This document shows positions 18,662 to 28,093 of a stretch of DNA of 64,000 bases, one piece after another; position 1 is the first letter of the stretch; every line of letters starts with the position of its first letter. The notes under the pieces are model-generated. The model saw only the letters and a program-made list of their open reading frames with translations. It had not been told where the DNA came from and made no database searches. A program made the translations under genes and the position numbers. The stretch is from Devosia lucknowensis. Lineage in GTDB: Bacteria; Pseudomonadota; Alphaproteobacteria; Rhizobiales; Devosiaceae. The stretch is taken from contig NZ_FXWK01000002.1 in the NCBI RefSeq assembly GCF_900177655.1, forward strand, positions 248,001-312,000, given 5' to 3'.

Positions 18662-19648
18662 ATGCTCAACTATGTGATCAGACGCATCTTCTACATGATC
18701 CCGACGCTCTTCGGACTGTCGATGATCGCCTTCATGATCATCCAGTTGCCGCCTGGCGACTACGTCACCTCGCTCATCGCTTCGATGCAGGACTCCGGAG
18801 CCAATGTCGATCCGCGCCAGGTTGAGCGCCTGCGCGAGGTCTATGGCTTCAACGATCCCATCTATGTCCAGTATTTCAAGTGGATCAGCGGCATCCTCCT
18901 GCGGGGCGATTTCGGTTACTCCTTCGAGTGGAACCGCCCGGTCGCCGACCTGATCTGGGAGCGCATGGGTTCGACCCTTGCGATCTCCATCGCCTCGCTT
19001 CTGTTTGTCTGGGCGGTGGCCCTGCCCATCGGCATCTATTCGGCGATGCGTCGTCACTCCGTGGGCGACTACGTCTTCACCTTTATCGGCTTCATCGGGC
19101 TGGCGGTCCCCAACTTCATCCTGGCGCTGACGCTGATGTATGTGAGCTACCGCTTCTTCGGCCAAAGCGTTGGGGGGCTTTATTCGCCCGAATATATCGA
19201 CGCACCCTGGAGCTGGGGCAAGTTCGTCGATCTCCTCAGCCATCTCTGGATCCCGATCATCGTCATTGGCACCTCGGGCACGGCGGCCATGATCCGCATC
19301 CTGCGCGCGACGCTGACCGACGAATTGCACAAGCCCTATGTCATCACCGCCAAGGCCAAGGGCCTGCCCGAATACAAGGTCGTGGTGAAATATCCGGTGC
19401 GTATCGCGCTCAATCCCTTTGTGTCGGCGATTGGCTGGGTGCTGCCCGATCTCGTTTCAGGCGTCACTATCACCGCCATTGTCCTCAACCTGCCCACTGC
19501 AGGGCCGCTCCTGCTGCGGGCGCTGATCAGCCAGGACATGTATCTTGCCGGCAGCTTCATCCTTCTCATGGGCGTGCTGACCCTGATCGGCATGCTCATC
19601 TCCGACCTACTGCTCGCCCTTCTCGATCCCCGAATCCGGTTCACGTGA
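18662..19648 (+). CDS. Opp-type ABC transporter permease (OppB-like)
   Basis: A 328-residue inner-membrane permease with an N-terminal helix (FYMIPTLFGLSMIAFMI) and the QLPPGDYV segment typical of the OppB group. Further hydrophobic segments and the cytoplasmic EAA loop (ITAKAKGLPEYKVVVKYPVRIALNP) follow near residues 230-255. GGGAGG lies just upstream of ATG 18662. Its TGA overlaps the ATG of the next permease by one base. Pore subunit of the second importer. Confidence 0.93.
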   Translation: MLNYVIRRIFYMIPTLFGLSMIAFMIIQLPPGDYVTSLIASMQDSGANVDPRQVERLREVYGFNDPIYVQYFKWISGILLRGDFGYSFEWNRPVADLIWERMGSTLAISIASLLFVWAVALPIGIYSAMRRHSVGDYVFTFIGFIGLAVPNFILALTLMYVSYRFFGQSVGGLYSPEYIDAPWSWGKFVDLLSHLWIPIIVIGTSGTAAMIRILRATLTDELHKPYVITAKAKGLPEYKVVVKYPVRIALNPFVSAIGWVLPDLVSGVTITAIVLNLPTAGPLLLRALISQDMYLAGSFILLMGVLTLIGMLISDLLLALLDPRIRFT

Positions 19649-20826
19649 TGACAGTGCACACCTTCATCGACGAAAAGCCCGAAACCGGGCCCGCCATCAC
19701 CTCGCTCAAGCCGGAAGGCCGCAGCAGCGGTGACACCGGTTCAGCCGGCCAGTGGCAGCTCATCTGGCAGAAATTCTCGCGCAACAAGGTGGCGTTGTTT
19801 GCCGGTTGGGTCATCCTGTTCTTCTTTTTCATCGGCATCTTCGCCGAGTTCCTCGCGCCCGCTGTGCCCGAAGCGTCGCGGCCGCAGTTCACCAATGCGC
19901 CACCCCAGCAGCTGGGCCTGTTCGTCACCGATGACGATGGCTCCACCCGCTTCCAGCTTCACGTCACCGGCTATGCCATGGAGGTCGACCCGGCCTCGCT
20001 GCGGCGAACCTATGTTCCCGATCCGGAACAACACGTGCCCGTCGGACTTTTCGTCCGCGGCGCCCCCTACAAGATGTGGAACCTGTTCAACGCCGACCTG
20101 CACCTGCTCGGGCCGCTCAACCCAGGCGACACGATGTATCTCCTCGGCACCGACCGGCTCGGCCGTGATCTGCTGTCGCGGTTGATCTATGGGACACGCA
20201 TTTCCATGTCGATCGGCGTCGTCGGCGTCTGCATCAGCCTTCTTCTGGGTGTGGTGCTGGGAGCCATTTCAGGCTTTTACGGCGGCATCGTCGATACGCT
20301 GACCCAACGCCTGATCGAGGTCATTTCCTCGATGCCAACCATTCCGCTCTGGCTGGGTCTCGCCGCGGCGATCCCCCTCACCTGGTCTCCGCTGACGGTT
20401 TATTTCGTCATTACCCTCATTGTCTCACTATTCGGCTGGACGGGACTTGCCCGCGAAGTGCGCGGCCGGTTCTTTGCCCTCCGCGGCGAGGATTTTGTAA
20501 CCGCGGCCAAGCTTGACGGATCGTCGGAACGTCGCGTGATCTTCCGGCACATCCTGCCCTCGCTCACGAGCCATATCCTCGCCGTGGTGACCCTGGCGCT
20601 GCCCACCATGATCGTGGCGGAAACGGCGCTCAGCTTCCTCGGCATCGGCCTCAAGGCGCCCATCGTCTCCTGGGGCGTGCTGCTGCAGGAAGCGCAGAAC
20701 GTCCGCACCATTGCCAATGCACCATGGCAGTTGATCTGGCCGGCCGGCGCGGTGGTCTTGACGGTGCTTGCCTATAATTTCCTTGGCGACGGCATGCGCG
20801 ACGCCGCTGACCCCTATGAAAGCTGA
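19648..20826 (+). CDS. Opp-type ABC transporter permease (OppC-like)
   Basis: 392 residues. After the first transmembrane helix (about residues 50-70) there is an unusually large periplasmic insertion up to about residue 175. It contains a repeated LGLFV/VGLFV-type strand before the family segment GTDRLGRDLLSRLIYGTR. The EAA loop is TAAKLDGSSERRVIFRHILPSLTSH, and the C-terminus LGDGMRDAADPYE is standard. The large insertion separates this OppC from the 293-residue one at 3730 and may contact the large binding protein. Confidence 0.93.
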   Translation: MTVHTFIDEKPETGPAITSLKPEGRSSGDTGSAGQWQLIWQKFSRNKVALFAGWVILFFFFIGIFAEFLAPAVPEASRPQFTNAPPQQLGLFVTDDDGSTRFQLHVTGYAMEVDPASLRRTYVPDPEQHVPVGLFVRGAPYKMWNLFNADLHLLGPLNPGDTMYLLGTDRLGRDLLSRLIYGTRISMSIGVVGVCISLLLGVVLGAISGFYGGIVDTLTQRLIEVISSMPTIPLWLGLAAAIPLTWSPLTVYFVITLIVSLFGWTGLAREVRGRFFALRGEDFVTAAKLDGSSERRVIFRHILPSLTSHILAVVTLALPTMIVAETALSFLGIGLKAPIVSWGVLLQEAQNVRTIANAPWQLIWPAGAVVLTVLAYNFLGDGMRDAADPYES

Positions 20827-20830
20827 TCCA

Positions 20831-22570
20831 ATGCATGTGGCACAGGTTTCAGCCGCCCCCGACGCACCTCAGACCGACGCGGACGTGGTGCTGAGCGTCG
20901 ACCATCTCAGCCTCGACTTCCGGCTGCGCAACGAAGTGCTGCATGCTGCACGCGACGTGAGCTTCAAGCTGCGCAGGGGCAAGACGCTCTGCCTTGTCGG
21001 CGAGAGCGGCTCGGGCAAGAGCGTCACTGCGCGAGCACTGATGCGCATCATCGATCGCAATGGCGCCATCGCCAATGGCAGCATCACCCTTTACGGCGAT
21101 GGACAACCGATCGACATCGCCCAGCTCGACGAACGCAGCCGTGCGCTCCTAGCCATTCGCGGCGGCCGCATTGGCCTGATTTTCCAGGAGCCGATGAGTT
21201 CGCTGTCGCCGGTCCACACTATCGGCTCGCAGGTCATCGAGGCGGTGCGCCTTCATACCGATCTCGGCAAGGCCGAGGCACGAGCGCGGGCGATCGAACT
21301 GTTGCGGCAGGTAGAAATCCCTAACCCCGAGCAGATGATCGACCGGTATACGTTCGAATTCTCGGGCGGAATGCGCCAGCGCGCCATGATCGCCATGGCG
21401 CTCGCGGCGAACCCCGAAGTGCTGATTGCCGACGAACCGACCACTGCCCTCGACGTGACCACGCAGGCCGAAATCCTCGACCTGATCAAGCGCCTTCAAG
21501 TCAGCCGCGGCATGGCCATGCTGCTCATTACACACGACATGGGCGTGGTCGCGGAAGTGGCTGACGAAGTGGCCGTGATGCACTTTGGCCGCATCGTTGA
21601 AAGCGGTCCGGTGGACGAAATCTTCCACGATCCCAAGCACGACTATACGCGCCGGCTGCTCAATTCCACTGTCAAGCTCGAGCAGAACCGGCGCGCTGCG
21701 ACGCGCACCGAAAACATGACCGATCGACCGGTGGTGCTCTCTGCGCGCAACATCACCAAGACATATGGCGCTGCCACCTCCTGGTTCGGCGGCAACAAGC
21801 ATGCGCTGACGGCGGTCGACAATGTCAGCTTCGACCTCCACTCCGGCGAAAACCTCGGCATTGTCGGCGAGAGCGGCTCTGGCAAGACCACGCTCGGGCG
21901 CACGCTCTTGCGCATCGTCGAACCGACGTCGGGTCAGATCCTCTTTCATCCGGACAGCCCCGAGCAGTTGGACATAACCGCGCTGTCAAAGCGCCAGCTG
22001 CGCGGCTTCCACCGCCAGGTCCGGCTCATCTTTCAGGATCCGTTTGCCTCGCTCAATCCACGCATGACCGTGCGCGACATTGTGGGCGATCCCCTGGTGG
22101 TCGGCGGCCAGCGCAACAGCAAGGCGATCGAGGATCGTGTCTGCGAACTGCTGGAACTGGTTGGGCTCGATCCGACCATGCGCGAACGCTATCCCCATGC
22201 CTTTTCTGGCGGGCAGCGCCAGCGCATCGGCATCGCCCGTGCCCTCGCCCTTGACCCCAAGATCATCATCGCCGACGAGGCCACTGCCGCGCTCGACGTT
22301 TCGATCCGCGCCCAGATTCTCGATCTGCTGCTCGATGTACAAAAGCGGCTCGACCTGAGCTTCATCTTCATTTCGCACGACATCTCGGTGGTCCGCTATT
22401 TCTGCGACCGCGTCGCCGTGATGCATCGCGGCAAACTGGTGGAACTGGGTCCAGCCGAGCAGATCTGCACGGCCCCACAGGAGGCCTATACCAAAAGCCT
22501 CATTTCGGCGGTGCCCAATCCCGACCCGCGCAACAAGCGCATGTTGCACCGCACCCGATTTACCGCCTGA
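20831..22570 (+). CDS. Fused dual ABC ATPase (OppD-OppF fusion)
   Basis: A 579-residue protein carrying two complete nucleotide-binding domains. Domain 1 has Walker A GESGSGKS (about residues 57-64), signature FSGGMRQR and Walker B VLIADEP. Domain 2 has Walker A GESGSGKT (near residue 345), signature FSGGQRQR and Walker B IIIADEA. I chose ATG 20831 after the permease stop; an in-frame ATG at 20816 would overlap that gene, and neither has a strong ribosome site. The fusion replaces the separate DppD/DppF pair and energises the second importer. Confidence 0.92.
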   Translation: MHVAQVSAAPDAPQTDADVVLSVDHLSLDFRLRNEVLHAARDVSFKLRRGKTLCLVGESGSGKSVTARALMRIIDRNGAIANGSITLYGDGQPIDIAQLDERSRALLAIRGGRIGLIFQEPMSSLSPVHTIGSQVIEAVRLHTDLGKAEARARAIELLRQVEIPNPEQMIDRYTFEFSGGMRQRAMIAMALAANPEVLIADEPTTALDVTTQAEILDLIKRLQVSRGMAMLLITHDMGVVAEVADEVAVMHFGRIVESGPVDEIFHDPKHDYTRRLLNSTVKLEQNRRAATRTENMTDRPVVLSARNITKTYGAATSWFGGNKHALTAVDNVSFDLHSGENLGIVGESGSGKTTLGRTLLRIVEPTSGQILFHPDSPEQLDITALSKRQLRGFHRQVRLIFQDPFASLNPRMTVRDIVGDPLVVGGQRNSKAIEDRVCELLELVGLDPTMRERYPHAFSGGQRQRIGIARALALDPKIIIADEATAALDVSIRAQILDLLLDVQKRLDLSFIFISHDISVVRYFCDRVAVMHRGKLVELGPAEQICTAPQEAYTKSLISAVPNPDPRNKRMLHRTRFTA

Positions 22571-22586
22571 CCGAAGGACGCCCCTC

Positions 22587-23372
22587 GTGCCGAAATTTGC
22601 TGCCAATCTATCGTTTCTTTATCCGGAAGTGCCTCTGATCGAGCGCATCGGCAAGGCAGCGGCCGACGGCTTCGACGCCGTCGAATATGTCTCGCCCTAT
22701 GAAATCGAGGCGAATGTGATCGCCGATGCACTGTCCACGTCCGGCGTCGAACAGGCGCTGTTCAATCTGCCCGCAGGCGATTGGGCTGCCGGAGAGCGTG
22801 GCATCGGCTGCCTGCCGAACCGCGTGGAAGAGTTTCGGCGCGGCGTCGACACGGCAATCGCCTATGCCAAGGCTCTCCACTGTCCGACGGTTAATTGCCT
22901 TGCCGGTCTTGCGCCCGCCGGGGCGGATGCCGCCGAACTCGACCGGACGCTGGCTGCAAACCTTGCCTATGCGGCGCCCCGGCTTGCCGATGCCGGCATC
23001 GCGCTGGTGTTCGAGCCGATCAACCGCCGAGACATGCCGACCTACCACGTATCGACCACGGATCACGCCGAGCGTGTCATGGCCATGGCAGGCGTCGACA
23101 ACCTCAAGATCCAATACGACTTCTATCACATGCAGATATCGCAGGGGGACCTGGTCCCCACTTTCGAGCGCCTCTTCGATCGCATCGGCCATGTGCAGGT
23201 GGCTGACAATCCGGGCCGCAACGAGCCGGGCACTGGCGAAATCAACTACGGCTTCATCTTCGCCGAACTCGACCGGCTCGGCTACGCCGGCTGGGTGGGC
23301 TGTGAATATAAGCCCAAGACCACAACCACTGCGGGGCTTGGCTGGATGGCCCCCTATCGCGCGAGGGCCTGA
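22587..23372 (+). CDS. hyi: Hydroxypyruvate isomerase
   Basis: A 261-residue TIM-barrel isomerase, GTG start. Strong family segments are FNLPAGDWAAGERGIGCLP, FEPINRRDMPTYH, LKIQYDFYHMQ, VQVADNPGRNEPGTGEINY and GCEYKPKTTT. They supply the metal-binding Glu, Asp, His and Glu of the Hyi group. Hyi interconverts hydroxypyruvate and tartronate semialdehyde. The related 2-oxo-tetronate isomerase (OtnI) is a close homologue, so a four-carbon substrate is possible. It lies 16 bp after the ATPase gene and three bases before the reductase gene, an arrangement known from glyoxylate and glycerate metabolism. Confidence 0.88.
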   Translation: MPKFAANLSFLYPEVPLIERIGKAAADGFDAVEYVSPYEIEANVIADALSTSGVEQALFNLPAGDWAAGERGIGCLPNRVEEFRRGVDTAIAYAKALHCPTVNCLAGLAPAGADAAELDRTLAANLAYAAPRLADAGIALVFEPINRRDMPTYHVSTTDHAERVMAMAGVDNLKIQYDFYHMQISQGDLVPTFERLFDRIGHVQVADNPGRNEPGTGEINYGFIFAELDRLGYAGWVGCEYKPKTTTTAGLGWMAPYRARA

Positions 23373-23375
23373 GCC

Positions 23376-24254
23376 ATGAAGATTGGATTTATCGGACTGG
23401 GCGTCATGGGCCGCCCGATGGCCGGACACCTGATCGCTGGTGGCCATGAGTTGTTCATCCATCGTGTAAAGCCGGTTTCCCAGCATCTCGTCGATGCAGG
23501 AGCCAAGCCGGTGGATAACGCCCGCCAAGCCGCCGCCGCTGCCGATGTTGTCATTCTCATGGTGCCGGACACGCCTGATGTCGAAGCGGTCCTGTTCGGC
23601 CCGGACGGGGTCGCTGAAGGCGTGCGGGCCGGTACGCTCGTCATCGACATGAGTTCGATTTCCCCGGTCGCCACCAAAGGCTTTGCGGCGCGGCTGGCCG
23701 AGCGGGGCGTCGACTATCTCGATGCGCCGGTTTCCGGCGGCGAAGTCGGCGCCCGAAATGCGGCTCTCACCATCATGGTGGGTGGAACAGAAGCCAATTT
23801 CGATCGCGCGCTGCCGCTCTTTGAACTGATGGGCAAAAACATCACCCGCATCGGCGAAGTCGGGGACGGCCAGACGGCCAAGGTCGCCAACCAGATCATC
23901 GTCGGCCTTACCATCGAGGCCGTAGCCGAAGCCATGCTGTTCGCAAAGAAGGCCGGCGCCGATCCCGCGAAAATCCGAGAGGCGTTGATGGGTGGATTTG
24001 CCTCTTCCCGTATCCTGGAACTGCACGGGGATCGCATGATCAAGCGCACATTCGATCCCGGCTTCCGCATCCGCCTCCATCGCAAGGATCTGGCGCTGGC
24101 GCTCGATGCCGCAAAAGGCCTCGACGTCGCGCTGCCCAATACTGCTGCCACGGCCCAATTGATGAATGCGGCCCTGGCGCTGGGCGATGGCGATAAGGAC
24201 CACTCCGCTCTGATCCGAACACTCGAAACCATGGCCGGCGTCCGCGCCGACTAG
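23376..24254 (+). CDS. glxR: Tartronate semialdehyde reductase (2-hydroxy-3-oxopropionate reductase)
   Basis: A 292-residue beta-hydroxyacid dehydrogenase. The N-terminal Rossmann motif GFIGLGVMGRPMAGHL is followed by the substrate-binding DAPVSGGEVGA and the catalytic-Lys helix (VGDGQTAKVANQIIVG). The C-terminal FRIRLHRKDLALALDAAK is typical of GarR/GlxR. It would reduce tartronate semialdehyde to D-glycerate with NAD(P)H, pairing with the preceding isomerase. Four-carbon (threonate/erythronate) dehydrogenases share the fold and cannot be excluded. Confidence 0.87.
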   Translation: MKIGFIGLGVMGRPMAGHLIAGGHELFIHRVKPVSQHLVDAGAKPVDNARQAAAAADVVILMVPDTPDVEAVLFGPDGVAEGVRAGTLVIDMSSISPVATKGFAARLAERGVDYLDAPVSGGEVGARNAALTIMVGGTEANFDRALPLFELMGKNITRIGEVGDGQTAKVANQIIVGLTIEAVAEAMLFAKKAGADPAKIREALMGGFASSRILELHGDRMIKRTFDPGFRIRLHRKDLALALDAAKGLDVALPNTAATAQLMNAALALGDGDKDHSALIRTLETMAGVRAD

Positions 24255-24329
24255 CCAAAATCCAACCCCGACGTGACCATGGTCGCGCCTAGGCGCGGCC
24301 TCGCGCCCTGCTGCCTGGAGATCACCACC

Positions 24330-26441
24330 ATGCCACTCGACAAGCTGCCGCAGACCCCGTTCGGGGCCGTGTACTTCCGCAAATCCAATCCCCCGCGCGA
24401 GGACTGGGAGCGGGACTACGGCGTGGCTTCGGAGGATGGTCTCAACGTTTTCCGCCACTGGTTCATGTGGTCGGCCATCGAGCGGCGGCCGGGCGTATAT
24501 GACTGGGACGACTACGACCGCCAGATGGACCTTGCGGCCAAGCATAACATGAAGACAGTTATCGCCGAACTGACGCACACCGTGCCCGACTGGGCCTGGC
24601 GCAAGTTCGCCCACGCGCGCCAGATCCGCGCCGATGGCCGGGAGCTTGAACCGGTGATGGGCGTAAGCGCGGCCGTCGGTGGTTTTGCCCACAATGGCGG
24701 CGGCGCCGGCTCGCTCACCATGAACTGCCCTGAGGTCAAAGAGGCTGCCGGCGCCTTCCTTACCGCGCTCGCGACCCGCTACAAGGGTCACCCCGGCCTC
24801 CTCGGCTATGATGTCTGGAACGAGGTCAACTACGCGGCCGATGTCGATTATTCGGAATGGATGCAGGCTGACTTCCGCCGCTGGCTGCAGGCGAAATATG
24901 GCGATCTCGATACCCTCGCCGAAGCCTGGTACCGCTATTCCTACGCCGAGTGGGACGACATCCAGGCGCCGCGGGAAGTTGCCGCCTATCCGCAGAACCT
25001 CGACTGGCTCGAATTCAAGCGTGACAACTACTATGGCCAGATGCAGTGGCGCATCGACACCATCCGTGCCGTCGACCCGGACTGCATGATCGCCGCGCAC
25101 GGCGTCGGCGGCGCCATCCCCAACATGGCCTCGAACGGCTCCGACGACTGGCTGGCAGCGTCCAAGGTCGAGCTCTATGGCCTCACCTGGGTGCCGGGCC
25201 GCCGCGGCTTCAAGCCGTGGCAGAATTTCTTTGGCCCCGATCTCACCCGCGCCGCTGCGCGTGGCAAGAAATGGTGGCATGCGGAGCGTCCCGGCGGCCC
25301 GCTCTGGATGCAACCGCAGGTGCTGGGCCGCGACAAGGAAGACGCCCGCGTCATGTCGCCCGAGGACATTCGTCTGCTCACCATGACCTCCTTCGCGGCT
25401 GGTGCGGTAGGTGTCCTCAACCTGCGCTATCGTCCCCTGCTCGACGGCCCCTTGTTTGGCGCCTTCGGTTCCTACGGCATGGACGGCAGCCGCACGCCGC
25501 GCTCGGACATGGCGAGCGACCTCGCCAAATGGGCCAATGCAACCGGGCAGCAGCGGCTGTTCGCCGCTCGCCCGGTCAAGGGTGACATCGGTATCCTGGT
25601 CATTCCCGAAGCGCAGGCCTGGGATTACCTCCTCAATCACAAGCATTGCCCTGAAACCTACCGGCAGGCCATGTGGGGTGCCTATCGCGGCTTCTTCGAC
25701 AATGGCATTCAGGCCGACTGGGTGCATATCGACGATATCGCCGGTTATGACACCCTTTACGCGCCTTACCCCATCGCCATGACGAGCCAGACTGCGGCCG
25801 CGCTGCGGCACTGGGTTGAACGGGGAGGCACGCTCATTTCCGAGGCGACGCCGGGCTATTTCGGTGACCGTGGCAAGGTCGGCACCGTCCAGCCCAATCA
25901 CGGGCTCGATGCCGTCTTCGGCGTCCGCGAGGACGAGGTCGAGTTCATGCCCGACATCGGCGATCGCATCAGCTTCGACTTCGGCGGACAAACGGTCCGC
26001 GGCGGCGGCTTTCTGCAGTCCTATTCACTTCAGGGCGGCTTGGCCCTCGGCGCCTTCGCGGACGGCAGGACTGCCGTGGTCGAACATGACTTCGGCCAAG
26101 GGCGCACGCTGCTGGTCGGCACCAACCCTGGCATCGGCTATTTTACGCGGAGTGAAGCTGGCAACCTCGCCTTCTTTGCCGGCGTGCTGGACTGGACAGG
26201 CCGCAAGCCGAGGATATCCCTTTCCGACAATCGCCTGCAGGCGCGCATGCACCAGGATGGCGAGCGTCAAGTCGTGTGGATACTCAATCCGACTGAGGAG
26301 AGTGCAACCGTTTCCGTTACCGTCGACGGCAAACCTCTCACCGCCGGCTATATCTACTGGCCGGGAAACGCTGCCCTCGAAAACGGCAGGCTCACCGTAG
26401 GACCACGCGACGTCCTCATCGTCGAAAGAGAGCAACCATAA
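24330..26441 (+). CDS. GH42 family beta-galactosidase-like glycosidase
   Basis: 703 residues from ATG 24330, chosen because TGGAG precedes it and the protein then begins close to the conserved FGAVYFR segment. The GH42 barrel shows the acid/base Glu in GYDVWNEVNY and a likely nucleophile Glu in WWHAERPGGPLWMQP. The N-terminal NVFRHWFMWSAIERRPGVYDWDDYD is typical. A middle trimerisation domain (about residues 440-560, ALRHWVERGGTLISEATPGYFG) and a C-terminal beta domain follow. No signal peptide, so it acts on an imported beta-galactoside or related sugar. It is the last enzyme of the operon. Confidence 0.9.
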   Translation: MPLDKLPQTPFGAVYFRKSNPPREDWERDYGVASEDGLNVFRHWFMWSAIERRPGVYDWDDYDRQMDLAAKHNMKTVIAELTHTVPDWAWRKFAHARQIRADGRELEPVMGVSAAVGGFAHNGGGAGSLTMNCPEVKEAAGAFLTALATRYKGHPGLLGYDVWNEVNYAADVDYSEWMQADFRRWLQAKYGDLDTLAEAWYRYSYAEWDDIQAPREVAAYPQNLDWLEFKRDNYYGQMQWRIDTIRAVDPDCMIAAHGVGGAIPNMASNGSDDWLAASKVELYGLTWVPGRRGFKPWQNFFGPDLTRAAARGKKWWHAERPGGPLWMQPQVLGRDKEDARVMSPEDIRLLTMTSFAAGAVGVLNLRYRPLLDGPLFGAFGSYGMDGSRTPRSDMASDLAKWANATGQQRLFAARPVKGDIGILVIPEAQAWDYLLNHKHCPETYRQAMWGAYRGFFDNGIQADWVHIDDIAGYDTLYAPYPIAMTSQTAAALRHWVERGGTLISEATPGYFGDRGKVGTVQPNHGLDAVFGVREDEVEFMPDIGDRISFDFGGQTVRGGGFLQSYSLQGGLALGAFADGRTAVVEHDFGQGRTLLVGTNPGIGYFTRSEAGNLAFFAGVLDWTGRKPRISLSDNRLQARMHQDGERQVVWILNPTEESATVSVTVDGKPLTAGYIYWPGNAALENGRLTVGPRDVLIVEREQP

Positions 26442-26457
26442 CGGACCGCAGGCGCAA

Positions 26458-26473
26458 CGTTAGGTTGTGTTAT
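26458..26473 (+). promoter_or_regulatory. Candidate operator in front of the LacI-family gene
   Basis: CGTTAGGTTGTGTTAT resembles CGTTAGGTAAAGTGTTAT, the reverse complement of 14438-14455 upstream of the binding-protein gene, differing by a short internal gap. A shared element at both ends of the operon is what one expects of an autoregulated local repressor. Confidence 0.4.
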
Positions 26474-26517
26474 CCTGGCGCAGGCACTATCAGCAGCCAG
26501 CTGACGAGGGACCGCAA

Positions 26518-27522
26518 TTGGCGCGCATCACACTTGCCACCATCGCTGAAAAAACCGGGCTGTCGAAATTTGCCGTATCGCGGGCATTGTCGGGAAAAAG
26601 CGGGGTGAGCGAAGAGACGCGGCGCCTGGTCCAGACAGTGGCTGCCGAGCTCGGCTATCTGCGGCCGGTGCAGGACAGCACACCCAACGTGCTCGGCATC
26701 GTCTTCCACGACACCGATCTCGTGAACTCGGAACTTCAGGTGCTCGTGCAGTCAGGGTTCCAGTCCGAGGCGGTCCGACGCGGCTACCAGGCGCGCATGA
26801 TCTGGACACACCTGCCCGACGAGGTCGAGGCCTTCGCCCGCACCTGTGCGGGTGTCTCCATGGTTGGTCCGCATCTCAAGGAGAGCAAGTACCGCGTCAA
26901 AGAGCTCGGCATTCCACTCTCGCTGAGTGGCTGGATCGACCCGCTCGAGCGGTTCGACATGGTGCATGGGACAGACCATGAGTCAGGCGCGGCCGTTGCG
27001 GAATATCTCATCGGCCTCGGGCACCGCCGTATCGCCTATGTTCAGGGCTCCAGCCATTACCGTGGCCGCATCGAGCGATTTTACGGACTACGGGAAGTCG
27101 TGGAGAAGCATCCCGAGGTCGAGCTGCGCCAGCTCACCTTTGACTCTGAAAAGATGTTTATCGGGCGCTTTCGGGAACTACTGGACGACGGCTTCAACCC
27201 GACGGCATTTTTCTGTGCCCATGACGGGCTGGCTTTGACCGCCATGTCCGAACTCATGGGCATGGGCTATAAGATCCCTCAGGACGCCACAGTTATCGGC
27301 TTCGGCGATTTCTCTGCTGCAACCCAGATTACCCCCAATCTCACAACGGTGAAGACCCAGGGCCAAGAAATCGGCGCGGGCCTCGCGCGGATACTCGATG
27401 ACCGCATTCACGAACGCCTCAATCCGAGCGTGCCCGTGCGCCTCATGCTTTGTGGTCACCTCATCGAGCGCCAATCGTCCGGCCCCGCCCCGGCGCGCGG
27501 GAATGCGGCGACGGCCCCGTAG
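26518..27522 (+). CDS. LacI family transcriptional regulator
   Basis: 334 residues from TTG 26518, which has GAGGG at 26506-26510; a longer GTG reading from 26467 would run through the putative operator and adds a non-conserved tail. The N-terminal LacI HTH is LATIAEKTGLSKFAVSRALSG, with the hinge helix region near AELGYLRP. The periplasmic-binding-protein-like core includes GTDHESGAAVAEYLIGLGHRRIAYV and TVIGFGDFSAA. It ends the glycoside operon and is the likely repressor, responding to a sugar. Confidence 0.92.
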   Translation: MARITLATIAEKTGLSKFAVSRALSGKSGVSEETRRLVQTVAAELGYLRPVQDSTPNVLGIVFHDTDLVNSELQVLVQSGFQSEAVRRGYQARMIWTHLPDEVEAFARTCAGVSMVGPHLKESKYRVKELGIPLSLSGWIDPLERFDMVHGTDHESGAAVAEYLIGLGHRRIAYVQGSSHYRGRIERFYGLREVVEKHPEVELRQLTFDSEKMFIGRFRELLDDGFNPTAFFCAHDGLALTAMSELMGMGYKIPQDATVIGFGDFSAATQITPNLTTVKTQGQEIGAGLARILDDRIHERLNPSVPVRLMLCGHLIERQSSGPAPARGNAATAP

Positions 27523-28017
27523 CAGCAAGACAGCACAGAGCACCGCTGAAGCGTGGCACCCAAATCTGGCTCTGTGTCACCCAGGCGCATTCCAGAAACG
27601 CCGCAGCATGCCTGGGATGCCTCGATGCAGTGGAAAATTGGCGCGCTGGTCAGAATAAAACTGCGAACACCTATGCCATTGAAATTATGAGGTAAAATCT
27701 GCGCCAGCAGTCATAAGGCCGCGCGATGGTCTCTGGGAAGGGAGGTGCTGGCGGATCTGGCGGAGAAAGAGGGACTCTCCGGGACTTCATGTGCTAGCGA
27801 GCTTTCAGGGTAGTAGGCTCAAAAACTAATGTGTATTAGGCACATCTCAATTTCAAGAGTGTGTCTTGAGCCCAAGGACAAGTGGCGCATCTAAGCGCCT
27901 AAATGGCAGACATGGGAGGCTGTTGACAGCCCGCTTTTGGCAGCAAGATTAAAAAGCGGACGTTTGATAGCGGACCTCCACTAGCTTGGTGCACCGAGGG
28001 CCTTTGGGTAAAGCAAA
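27523..28017. other. Intergenic region with decayed sequence
   Basis: No gene is supported. A 17-base segment at 27758-27774 (minus strand: TCCCTCTTTCTCCGCCA) looks like the 3' end of a serine tRNA, without the rest of the tRNA. The motif GCAGACATGGG at 27906-27916 recurs with little change at 32818 and 40986. The stretch marks the left edge of the accessory region. Confidence 0.4.
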
Positions 28018-28042
28018 CACCGACCGCGTAACGCGGTCGGTG
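28018..28042 (-). terminator. Intrinsic terminator of the gabD transcript
   Basis: CACCGACCGCG and its exact reverse complement CGCGGTCGGTG flank a TAA loop, an 11-bp GC-rich stem. On the minus strand it is followed by a T-rich stretch (TTTGCTTT). It lies about 50 bp beyond the stop of the minus-strand gabD gene. Confidence 0.75.
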
Positions 28043-28093
28043 AGCATTCAGAGGTCGTTGGGAGAATGGACGCCTCTGAAATACTGAGGCTAC

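Noticed and set aside
22608..25991. Very long minus-strand open frame (over 1100 codons)
   Set aside because: It lies antisense to hyi, glxR and the GH42 gene, all with clear family motifs. Its translation has no recognisable domain and reflects the high-GC third-position bias of the opposite strand.
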